Of a stretch of DNA of 64,000 nucleotides, positions 36,641 through 47,600 are shown in pieces. The translations under genes were made by a program, and so were the position numbers. Source of the DNA: Doryteuthis pealeii (Eukaryota; Mollusca; Cephalopoda; Myopsida; Loliginidae); contig CM042148.1 of the NCBI GenBank assembly GCA_023376005.1, positions 67,051,524 through 67,115,523 on the forward strand, written 5' to 3'. Below the pieces are notes generated by a model that was not told where the DNA came from, did not search any database, and worked only from the letters and a program-made list of their open reading frames with translations. The stretch's first letter is position 1; the number at the start of each line of letters is the position of its first letter.

Positions 36641-37366
36641 CTAGCAAATATGCACCCTCCGGGTGCAAGTATTTAAGTTTTAATATAATTAAGTAAAATA
36701 ATTTAATATAATTAAGTTTTAATATAAAATATCACATTAAATTTAAAATATCACATTATATATAGTTTTAATATAATAAAATATCACATTAAATTAGAGA
36801 GGCTAATGAAACTGAATAAGAATGCAGAAAAAAATTGGAACAGAGGGGGTATGATTGAAAAATAGAACAACTTTGAAACTAACTCTTCCATCATTTTCCA
36901 TTACTCCCGTCTTTCATTGGTAAATTTTCTTAATTTAACTATTTAGTTAAAATAGGAAGTAAATAATAATATTACAGTTATTTCTTCTTGTTAATGGATT
37001 TCTTTTAAGATTTATCCCCGAGATTTTAGCTCTTATTCAATAAGATAAAACCAAACAATTAAAAATCAATAATACTAAGTATATATTTATTAAAAATCTA
37101 TTTTTTAAGATCAATATGCAAATTAGCCTTCCCATTCACACTGTGAACCGCTATTTTGTTGTATATATAAATACAATTGCATGTTATTAGTATGTAGATA
37201 TTGTTAACAGTCTTAATGATGTAAAACAATTTTACTAATAATTGAGATTTAAATAAAAAATAAAATCATGGAGAATGTGGTGTAAATAACAAAGGGAATT
37301 GTGACTTGTATAGTAATATAGTTTCGGTTACAGACAAACAAACACACAATCTCCATTATAATAAGA
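36641..37366 (-). mobile_element. Non-autonomous Helitron, about 726 bp
   Basis: On the minus strand it starts TCTTATTATAATGGAGATTG and ends with the hairpin GCACCCGGAGGGTGC, a short AT spacer and CTAG. Both ends match the element at 58223-58865, whose boundaries are fixed by an empty site. The flanking bases are A and T. Confidence 0.8.
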
Positions 37367-37541
37367 TATATGTTTAATTAATAAATAAAACATTAAACAT
37401 TTCATATTCATCATTAATCCCCAGTGTTTGTTTTTAATTAAACTGGAATTTCCACAGGTTCAATTCCTGCTGTATTATAAGGATCTGATTTCTGATGAGA
37501 GCCTCCATCTCTCAACCCTAATCTTAACTTTAGGCTGATGT

Positions 37542-37776
37542 TTAACTCTTAACATCCTGTTGAGAATTTTCTAAGTCTAGAGCCCAATTCCTATAAGGAT
37601 TTATCAAAAAAATGGCTAAAAATGGTCTTTTTGTTACCTGTTATTTCCCTTAAATCAAAGACTTCTAAATATGTTTAATATTACATTTAAACAAAGGCTA
37701 TCATTTGGGGTAGATTAGGAAAATGAATGTGACTTCTGGCGGGTGGAATGAGGCAGTATAGGACGTTAAGAGTTAA
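37542..37776 (+). mobile_element. TTAA-flanked MITE, copy 4
   Basis: It begins TTAACTCTTAACATCCTG and ends GGACGTTAAGAGTTAA, 235 bp. Confidence 0.85.
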
Positions 37777-37921
37777 AGAATGTGATCAAGATATGAGGAG
37801 AGAAGGGCTCACTCTTGTGGTCTGCCTTCTATCACATCATCTAAATCACAATTCTCATAATGCCAAGTAGGCAAAGAAACAATGTCTTCCTATCCAAAAA
37901 CAGAACCACATTGCAACAAAT

Positions 37922-38412
37922 GGTAATTTATGAGGAAGTGCGTCCTGGTCTCCTGCCTCAAAAATTGCTACCCGGTGACTATTAAAATAACAACCCATCT
38001 CAGTCTATTCAAAACTATCCATCTTCATATCTATCTATCTCAATTTGTTCATATTTATCTATATTACTTTAAATACTAAGATTTTTTTTTTTATTCATGT
38101 TTGTTTAATGTCTTGTTTTTAGTTTAAATAAAAAAGAATTACGACAAAAAAAAGAAGCGACACCCCCCCCAAATACATTTACTATCTATCTCCATTTGTT
38201 CATATCTATCTATATTATTTTGTTTATCTATCTATCTATCTATCTATCTCAGTCTATTCCAAACTATATATCCATCTTCATATCTAAACAAGAATTACGA
38301 CAAATTACGATAAATAAACAAGAATTACGACGAGCTGGGGTTGTTATTTTGATAGTCACCGGGTAGCAATTTTTGAGGCAGGAGACCGGGACGCACTTCC
38401 TCATAAATTACC
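37922..38412. repeat. Foldback, arms about 80 bp, with CTAT microsatellite core
   Basis: The left arm (GGTAATTTATGAGGAAGTGC...) is inverted at 38334-38412 (...GCACTTCCTCATAAATTACC) with a few differences. The core holds (CTAT)n blocks and repeated ACAAGAATTACGAC. Confidence 0.8.
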
Positions 38413-38721
38413 CAACAAATAGAACTGGCCTTGAGGAAATAGAACTTTACACAAAGTATCCATCAAAAGCTTACACAATAGTTGTACAACCACGCAATGA
38501 TAAAAAGCATGCTTGATCTATATCTGTGGTGATATCTAATAGTCCCACTGCAAAGAGTGCCCTTGCCAATCAAGTGAGTATTTCTTATCACCAGCCAGAT
38601 GAGTGATGCCTAATTATTAATTGAGATCACAGGAAGCAACCAAGCTCATTCACTAACTCATCTCAAACAGTCACCCAATCTAAAAAAAAACTGATAAAAT
38701 GCCTAACAATGACCAGGTGTT

Positions 38722-38786
38722 AGGTTTGGTTTGGTTTATTGATTTTAACAGCATATCAACCCGTCTGGGGTTATGTCATGCCTAAT
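38722..38786 (+). repeat. Tail module of the LINE/SINE set, reverse sense
   Basis: GGTTTGGTTTGGTTTATTG, then AACAGCATATCAACCCGTCT and GGGGTTATGTCATGCC, match the module at 42345 and elsewhere. Confidence 0.65.
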
Positions 38787-39298
38787 GGTTAGGAAGTAAT
38801 CATATGTTGTATTTATATTTATACTTTTTAGTAATTGGTTTTAACAATGTGTTAGTACCATTGGGGATCATGTTGTATGGTGTTGATTAAGTTCATGTCT
38901 ATATTCTATGGTATAATTTTATTTCTCTCAAAAAGGACAATGTCCTCCATATTGACATTCAAATAGATCTTTCATATTGTTTGCATTAAAATAACAGTTT
39001 CTGATGTGAGCAAAAAACCTGCATTCTATGAATATGTGTTTGACATGTTTCACATTGTAGTTGTTGTTCTTGTTTGAGTATATAGGAGTGTGTTAGTCTT
39101 TTATGACAAATGTGTAATCGGGACACAATAGCTTGTTCCTTTCTAGACTTTCAGGTGTTAGAGAGATTAATCTTAACCTGAGAGAAGACTCTCAAAACCT
39201 GACATTCAAAAACAAAAGAACTCATTGCAATCAAGACCAGCCAGAAGATACTGCTTGAACAGCCATCAAAACATGCTGTAAAGAGCTTAAAACATAGT

Positions 39299-39605
39299 TG
39301 TTACGATTTTTGTGACCATCCATCCTTTAGGCTTCAAGCAAGAGTGCTTGTCCAGCGGAGATCTTTTGTGTTAAGCAGAGCGCAATCCTTAGTGTAGAAT
39401 CCTTTGGTTATTCCTTGGTACTCCTCAGTCTTGCAGGTCCTTTGTCAGTGATTGTACATGGACGTCTGTCAGTATCGCTGATTAAGTAGTTAACCAACCA
39501 CATATTCTGTTGATTTGCTGAGGTTTAAACCACGTGACCTCACTTAGTCTATAAATTTAAGTGGTGGATTGCAGCAGGGCTTATATACCATCAAATATTC
39601 CAACA
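39299..39605 (-). mobile_element. Solo LTR with exact 5-bp target duplication
   Basis: On the minus strand it runs TGTTGGAATATTTGATGG to AAAATCGTAACA, with the TG...CA ends typical of LTRs and a TATATAAGCC box near the start. ATAGT lies directly outside both ends (39294-39298 and 39606-39610). No internal gag or pol is present, which is consistent with LTR-LTR recombination. Confidence 0.88.
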
Positions 39606-39649
39606 ATAGTATCTTCTCATAGTCACTGGAATTAATTAAATTCTCCCAA

Positions 39650-39653
<4 letters not shown>

Positions 39654-39686
<33 letters not shown>
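39654..39686. repeat. (TA)n microsatellite
   Basis: This is a pure TA run about 50 bp right of the solo LTR. Confidence 0.9.
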
Positions 39687-39688
<2 letters not shown>

Positions 39689-39809
39689 ACACCGAAGGTT
39701 TCAAAAGAGTTGTGACCTCCTATGCCCCAGGCATTCAGATTTAATAATCTCAAATACACCAAAAGCCATACAGGAGATGAATTTCTGAATTGAACATGAC
39801 TAGTGTCAT

Positions 39810-40728
39810 GATACCATCAGTCTAGTTCATAGATCCATGTCCCATCTCATTGATGAGGGGTAGAGTTCCGAGCAAGACACCCACTATCAAATGGAAATGT
39901 TAGCCGTACAGGGAAAGGTGAACATACACTGGGTACCTCCTTGTGAGGGATTTCATTTTCTCCCCCTCTGCGATGAGAAGGGAGAGTAGGCCAAAGATTT
40001 AAGTGGCCTCACCTAGCCATGGCAATGACCCCCTGGCTTCTTACTCTTACAAGTATATTTGGTGTTCGGAAGTTGGGAGGAGGTTCCTTCACATCATTCC
40101 TATCACTCTGCTTAAAGTTGTGGAGGACACGGAGTTCCTTCAACTTCTGTGGCTGCAGGTTCTTCCTCCTCCTCTCAATTGCAACCTTATCCACACATTT
40201 GTATTTTCATTATACTTTTCTTGTTTCAAGTAACTAATCCTCAGAGCTATCCAAGGACGAGCTCTGCTGTCTTTTGGCTGTTAGAGGTTTGGAGTTGCTG
40301 TCAGAGGAAATGGTGGCAGTTGCATTGAATTTGGTGGAAGAGCAAGAAGCATTTTTTCCATATTGGTGTTGTTTGTGGGGTGCATTGTTTGGGGGGGGTG
40401 TGAAGACAGAGCAGAGTGAGATGTTCTTGGGGCTGGTGGTGTTTTTTTTTCTTCTTGTACAGAGATGCCTTCCTGATAAGGAGTTTTTCAAATTTCTCCT
40501 TACTGAGTTGATGCATCTAGGGCTAATTTTTAGCCTGTCCACATATGACTCTGATGCTATTGTATGTGTCAGTAAGCTGGGATCCTTTAGGGAACTGAGG
40601 TTGGGCCTTCTCACTTTTTCCACCTACTGTCAGCCACTCCTAAGACTTCTCCATTGGATCCAATGCCTTTTTTTTTTTTTTTGGTGATGGAATTGGCAAT
40701 CAACTCAGTCAGAACTTGTACTGAGGTC
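39810..40728 (-). pseudogene. Coding-like remnant, probably a retropseudogene
   Basis: The minus strand has protein-like composition in shifting frames. LTELIANSIT is at about 40681-40720. A basic, serine-rich frame covers 40623-40234 (SVRRNLKNSLSGRHLCTRR) and ends SSSLDSSED. After stops comes VAIERRRKNLQPQKLKELR with PPPNFRTPNILVRV at 40194-40009. No intron signals separate these pieces and several stops and shifts interrupt them. A LINE fragment abuts the right edge. I do not recognise the parent protein. The mirror plus-strand frame is hydrophobic and is likely a shadow. Confidence 0.45.
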
Positions 40729-40729
40729 A

Positions 40730-41010
40730 GTTTTATTTATTTATTCATTTATTGGATCCTTTCTGTCCACTAAGGACAATGGCGTAGTGTCCAAAAAAAT
40801 AAAAAATTTTTAAAATAAAAAATATAAATTTATCTGCATCTGCGCAAGTGACTCTGCAGGCCAATTCTTGAGTGACAATCTTTGGTGCACTAAATGCACA
40901 CAAACTGTGATGCTTTCTGGGGCTGCTGGCTGTTCTCTCTCTTTCAGGCTCTCTTTTCTGTCGAGGCTACTCTCCTCTCTGCCTCACCCCTCTCAGTGCC
41001 TTGCTTCACA
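40730..41010 (-). mobile_element. LINE 3' end with zinc-knuckle remnant
   Basis: On the minus strand it reads FVCI*CTKDCHSRIGLQSHL and RRCR*. This is the same C-terminus and 3' UTR as the plus-strand fragment at 50938-51175, with one internal stop. The 3' UTR ends GACAGAAAGGATCCAATAA. Confidence 0.8.
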
Positions 41011-41358
41011 TTGAGGCGCTAGGGCGCTCTATTTTTTTGCATCTACCTCCCACGTGTTTGTGTCAATATGGCATATCCTCATAACTCTCCTGCAGACATT
41101 CTTTAATTAAAAGTTGGTTTATATAAAAAGTTAACATTATTGTGTAACATAGGAAACAATCAATGTATCCATGAAAAGTGACATAAAATGACTAAAAAGG
41201 ATTTATACATCAATTTATTATTATAAGTCAAGAATTGCTAAAACAGGTTCCATTCTAGATAAATACAAGAGGACACCATTTGATTATCAGCTTCGTTACG
41301 TTGTTTGTTTTTTTATGTTTGTTTGTTTTTTCGGTGGGGGGGTATAATTTTTATGGAA

Positions 41359-41364
41359 TTTATT
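41359..41364 (-). terminator. Putative polyadenylation signal of the minus-strand gene
   Basis: AATAAA on the minus strand lies about 160 bases after the stop codon at 41521. Confidence 0.4.
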
Positions 41365-41520
41365 GGAGAGAGAAAAAAAAAAAAAAAAGAATGAAAGAAA
41401 AATAAATGTGTTGAATTTGTTTAATTTAGCACCAAAGAAACCCTTTCTTGGGTTTCCTCCGAACTGAAAATGATGGAAGACAAGTTGACAGCAGAGATTC
41501 TGAAATAAAAAAGTTTGAAT

Positions 41521-41615
41521 TTAAAATTTAGCTCTCTTGTCTGCATTAATGACTGTTGACACATCTCCAAGTCTTTTCTTGCAATTTTCGGTTTGAGAAA
41601 CATTTCCACTGTCAC
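41521..41615 (-). CDS. Unrecognised gene, terminal exon
   Basis: The acceptor is TAATTTCAG, phase 1, which agrees with the previous donor. It encodes DSGNVSQTENCKKRLGDVST followed by a basic tail and TAA. It is separated from exon 7 by a 4.1-kb intron full of repeats. Membership is inferred from phase and coding character. Confidence 0.55.
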
Positions 41616-44600
41616 CTGAAATTAAAAAATAAAAATTAAAAATAAAAGAATTTGTTAAAAAGGTTAAAATATTTAAAAATGCAATGCATTTCCTAATCAT
41701 TAGTTGAAACTCCGGCATCTGACAACTGAACTAGTAAACACTCATAACATTAATCATCTTAACAACAGCAACCATGAGCACCTTTTTGATCTCCATGTTT
41801 CTAACACACACGTGGGAATGCCTACAAAGTCAGAAAACGGCATAGCTCACATGACTTTCAGAAACATTTTTTCACGCTCAGAGTTGCTGAGGCATGGAAT
41901 AAGCTGCCTGCGTCCGTTGTGGGATGCCGAAACACTGCATCTTTCAAAGCCTCCATGCTTCCTGTAGTCCATCAACACTATACTTGATACCCCTCTCCAC
42001 ATGCATGTGCACACATACATGTATATTATTACTGTACACTATTCATTTTCCTGACATTAATACATTATTCTGTGTACTAGACATGAGACTTTGATGAGTT
42101 GTGGTGCACCTGAGCACTGTACACAATAAATTTCATTATTATTATTATTATATTATGTCACTAGTTGAGTGAAGTTATATTACCATTATATTAAAATCTA
42201 CTGGAATATATAGTTAAACTCTAGGTTACTTCTAGGTTGAAATCTCCAGCTTTTATCTTGTTTCAGGCAGAGTGAGGCACATCACTAAAATTGTGTCAAT
42301 ATTCTTAATGTGACAGGGTAGATAGGGACTCCACCTTGTCACAGAGTTTGAGTTTGAGTTTTGTTTAACGGCATATCAACCTCTGTGGGTCATTTAATGC
42401 CAAAAAGGTTATTTTGGATTTCAGACTTTAAGGTAGTGGTTCTATGGAGATAATTGGTTATGTTCTGTTATATTTTGTTGAAAAGATTGCTTTTTTTAAT
42501 AAAATTTAAAATGTTTTCAGGGTTTGTATTCTTGAAGATGTCTTTCAGGTTTCTAGCTTGATAGTAATTTGCGCGGATATGCTTAAGTCTGTTACAATTT
42601 AGAAGGATATGCTTGGTTGTAAGTTGTACTTTGCATGTTGGGCAAAGTAACATTGATCCCCAGAGAGGCTTGAGAGTGGACCCCATTATGTATAAGCTTA
42701 GGGTATATATATTTATTTTTCATTGTAAAATCAAAGGAAAGAAACTGATTAGTTTTATCATATTTAAAAATGAATTTAAAAAAAATTTAGATGGCCAATT
42801 GGGGTTTGATAAACTGATCCAATATAAGGAGTTTGTGTAACGTAGTGATATATGGTCACTGTACCCAAAGCGATATAAGTAACGTGGCGGTAGCGATATA
42901 TGTTGTATGAGACTTTGATGAGTTGTGGTGCACCTGAGCACTGTACACAATAAATTTCATTATTATTTATTATTATTATTATTATTATTACTATTATTAT
43001 TATTATGTCACTAGTTGAGTGAAGTTATATTACCATTATATTAAAATCTACTGGAATATATAGTTAAACTCTAGGTTACATCCAGGTTGAAATCTCCAGC
43101 TTTTATCTTGTTTCAGGTCAAGTGAGGCACATCACTAAAATTGTGTCAATATTCTTAATGTGACAGGGTAGATAGGGACTCCACCTTGTCACAGAGGATA
43201 CATTGATCCCCAGAGAGGCTTGAGAGTGGACCCCATTATGTATAAGCTTAGGGTATATATATTTATTTTTCATTGTAAAATCAAAGGAAAGAAACTGATT
43301 AGTTTTATCATATTTAAAAATGAATTTTTTTTTAAATTAGATGGCCAATTGGGGTCTGATAAATCTAAATTCATATAAATTAATTTTTTTTAAATTTAGA
43401 TGGCCAATTGGGGTCTGATAAATTGATCCAGTATAAGGAGTTTGTGTAACATAGTGATATATGGTCACTGTACCCAAAGCGATATAAGTAACGTGGCGGT
43501 AGCGATATATGTTGTATAGCGGGTCTTGTCAATGTGCCTAAAAATTCACGACACTAAAAAGGTGTTCGGCACGTGGCGGTCATCTTGTTGATAAAAAAAG
43601 TACAACGCGAGAAATATATCGTCACAAGCTGCTTAGCTTTTATTTCCAGGCTAGGCTCATCTCGTGGGTTGTGTCGGAGAGGAGGAAAGGCAGAGAGAAA
43701 GAGAGAGAGGACACTGTTAAATTACTGTGATCCCACAACAGGGACCAGAGGTCCGGTCTGTACCCTACGCGTCCGAAAGCAAAAAGAGGCCAGTTTTTTT
43801 CTTTGTCGTTCCACGTCACCACGTGACTTCCGGTTCCGGTCAACACCCGAAACTTCCGGTTGGCTTTCAATTCTCCATTCGGGGGGTCACGCCCCGGTCA
43901 AACTCACGAGAACCTGTTTTATGTTCATCACTTTTTTTTTTAAGCCTTTACTCACTCTTATTTCTTCTTCCTCATTTTCTAATAGTAGTCTTCACAAAAC
44001 TCAGGACAATCACCATCTCGCTACATTTGTAAGGATTGAACTCAAACTTAACTCACAGTTAACCAGAACAACACATTCATACAATCACTTAGGTTAAATG
44101 GAAAAATGATAAATCAACATTGGTCTTAGATAAAACTCTCAAGAAAATCCTAGACATCAAATATCTATATATCATCATCAAGATCTGGCCCAGCTGGGGG
44201 TCCAGTGGCTTCGTCCCTGGGCCTTACAAGCTAACATCATTGATCCCAGGGGGCCATCCCCACAGGCAATACCTGCCGCCTCGATTTAAAGGGGTAGGGC
44301 TAGGTTTATTGCTTAGTGTCTGAGGCACCCACTTGAGGGGCAATGCTGAAGGGATCAACGCATTTTTTTGCACCCGCCACACATGAGTCTCAGCTTGTGG
44401 GTGGTCCCACATTAATAGGGCTTTGTGCCTAACCCGTATATCAAGGCATGCTTTTAGGGAGAGTTATCTTCCCTAACGATTCTGACTGGATATACAAGCA
44501 GTGAGACATTAGAACACAAGGACGTGGCTGCATATAATGAACACACACATGATACATAGTTGAATTCTATCCAAACCCATCCTACTGTATTCCCGGTCAG

Positions 44601-47600
44601 TGAGAATAAATAAAACAAATATTGTTATATGTTAAACATATTTCACTGTTTTTGTTATCATTTGTTATTCCTACTTCTTGGGATATAACACATGCCAAAC
44701 AGTACAGATCTCTCCCTCCATATTAGTCATCGGTCTTGATAATTCATTATAAGCCTTCAAGACAGCATCTATTGTCTGCACAGAGCTGATGAATGTAAGT
44801 TTTTGCTGGTCAGGTGTAGGAGAACTTCAGAGGGATCCAACATTCAGAATGTTACAGGGCTCTGATCAGAGATTGAATCCCTCCCCAATGGATAATTAGC
44901 CATCCCCACCCCATTGTGTTACAATGCTGCAAATGATGTATAAACTTATCTTGAATACACACAGGCACCTCATGTGGTATAAATGTTAGCAATCTAGATT
45001 CGCAGACCATTGTTAGTGAGTTCGTTTCTCACTGAGTGCCACATACTTCTGACCTTGTGCCACATCTAAACTAAGCTTAGTAAATAAATATCTTGAATAC
45101 ACGCTGATAATTTTAACACCACATTAACATCAATTATAAAACTATTTCTTTAATTAAATATTTTGACATGAATATACAATATAGAAAGAACAGTATGAAG
45201 AAAAAGTGGAACATTAATAATTTATTTTTTCCTTAAACCAACAAAAGCCCTGATGAAGGTTTAAAACAGACTGAAACACTGCAGTGTAGGCTTATTAAAA
45301 CAGACTGAAACACTGCAGTGTAGGCTTATTAAAACAGACTGAAACACTGCAGTGCTTATTAAAACAGACTGAAACACTGCAGTTGCAGTGCTTATTAAAA
45401 CAGACTGAAACACTGCAGTGTAGGCTTATTAAAACAGACTGAAACACTGCAGTGTAGCTTATTAAACAGACTGAAACACTGCAGTGTAGGCTTATTAAAA
45501 CAGACTGAAACACTGCAGTGTAGGCTTATTAAAACAGACTGAAACACTGCAGTGTAGGCTTATTAAAACAGACTGAAACACTGCAGTGTAGGCTTATTAA
45601 ACAGACTGAAACACTGCAGTGTAGGCTTATTAAAACAGACTGAAACACTGCAGTGTAGGCTTATTAAAACAGACTGAAACACTGCAGTGTAGGCTTATTA
45701 AACATCATTCATTAATGAAACGTGTTTTTTTCAATTTTTACAATATTACAAAAGAACAGTATACTTACATGTTAGTTGAGAAGGCACAATTTTGAGTATG
45801 ACACAGAAATTTGATTTGGCTCCAGGTACAACAGCACTAAAGACTTCTACTTGTCCTTGCCAAATTTCGTTTTTGGGTAAAATCTGGAATGCTTGAGATA
45901 TGCCTCTTGCTTCACCGATATCTAAGATGCAATAAATTGTCGTACACCGGTCTTCGAGTTTTGTGATAAATTGAAGCAGAGCCTTTTCACAGTAATTAAG
46001 ATAATTAACAATATCCGTGTTGACAGAACCAATGCATAAAACATAATCCATTTTATCTGAAACGTTCAGCATGTTTAGTTTGCCGTAACCAACACCATTT
46101 ATTGCAGCAGTATTGAGTGCGTGCTGCTTTAAATACATGTACAATTGATTTGTACAAGAGGATTCCACATCTGATAGGCCGATAACATCATCTTCTGGCT
46201 TATAAAAGACTTGGTACCGTTCTTGTAAGTTGACTTGTAACCACGACTTGAGAGTGTAAGCCTCCTGCGAGACATCCTGAATCGAGGTGTCCATCACCTG
46301 TGATTGGGAACGTAGGCGTAATAGTTGCCGTCGAATCTTACAACTTCTGTCGTTCACTTCATTGATTGGCAACAGCATTACCTCTTGTTCTTCGAGCGAC
46401 ATTAGAATTCCAACCTCTTTGCCACTATCAAGAGATGCTTTCTTCAGATAACTGGCCACTGTTGTCCAAATATTATTTTCTTGTTCTTTGATAACTGAAT
46501 CATCTTCAATATCAATCAAATACTGAAATTTTTCTGAGTGTTTTTGGTCAAATCTGAACAACAGTGTAAAGAAGACTTCATACATCTTCAGCCTGAAACA
46601 AGAAAAAAAAAACAGTGTCAATTAAATATCAAGATTAACTGGTAATCTGAACATTAGCTACATAAATGAGACTAACCTCCCCCTGTATGTTTCACTCTGA
46701 GGAAGCCATTTGTTTTGGTCAACCATTTTCATTTCACCGTAAATCTACACTGAAAATACGAATTTGTTTGAATCTATACAACTGCATGTTTTAACACAAA
46801 AATATCATAAAATGTGTTCTTAATAACAATTAAGTTCATATCAAATAATGTGCAAGCACAAATAAGAACACATTTTTTGATATTTTTATGTTAAAACATG
46901 CAATTGTATTCATTGGAACAAATTCGTATATTCAGTGTAGATTTACGGTGAAATTAAAATAGCCAACCATAACATATGGCTTCCTCAAAGTGAAATAAAC
47001 AAGAGGAGGTTACTCTCATTTATGTAGCTAATGTTCAGATTACCTTTTTTTCTTATGCTTGATCTAAAATAAAAATCCTAATAGTTAAAATAATTGCATT
47101 TGTTTAAGGCAGATTACACAAATTCAGAATATCCAGCTACTAATCAAAAATTATTTTGTCCTATCCAATTTGTTTATTTACTGCAAAGTAAAAGAATGCT
47201 GGGTGAATATCCTTTAATTTTTGCCAAAGGTTGAACAATATCTGTATATCGTCGTCGGGGCGGCCTAAAGTCGGTATCAGCCAGTCAGCGAAGGAGTCTA
47301 TCCCCTTTTCAATAGCGCTAGACCAAGGAGATTGTTTTGGCGTCTGAGGTGGGGTGCCACACCTACCATCAGCTCCTTACTTTACCGCACAGATCCCTGT
47401 GCTACTCATACGCTGAGTTAGCGAGGACCGGTATCGAACTAGGAACCTTGTGGTTTCTAGCCGAACGCTCTACCGACTGAGCTAACCCGGCCCATAGCTA
47501 TAAAAAAAAATAAATAAAAGTGTACTAGAATGGGAAAAAAAAAAATGAATTAACGGGACAATTGTAAAGATATTGCAAGTTGATGGTTTGGAGGAAGAAT

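Noticed and set aside
40274..40687. 137-codon hydrophobic plus-strand frame
   Set aside because: It mirrors the lysine/serine-rich minus-strand remnant. The hydrophobic composition is what the complement of such codons gives.
43573..44097. 174-codon open frame on the plus strand
   Set aside because: Mixed low-information composition, no recognised domain, an overlapping open frame on the other strand, and no splice or promoter signals.
45263..45702. Regular repeats that could resemble a CRISPR array
   Set aside because: Units are directly tandem with no unique spacers, and the setting is an animal intron. It is a minisatellite.
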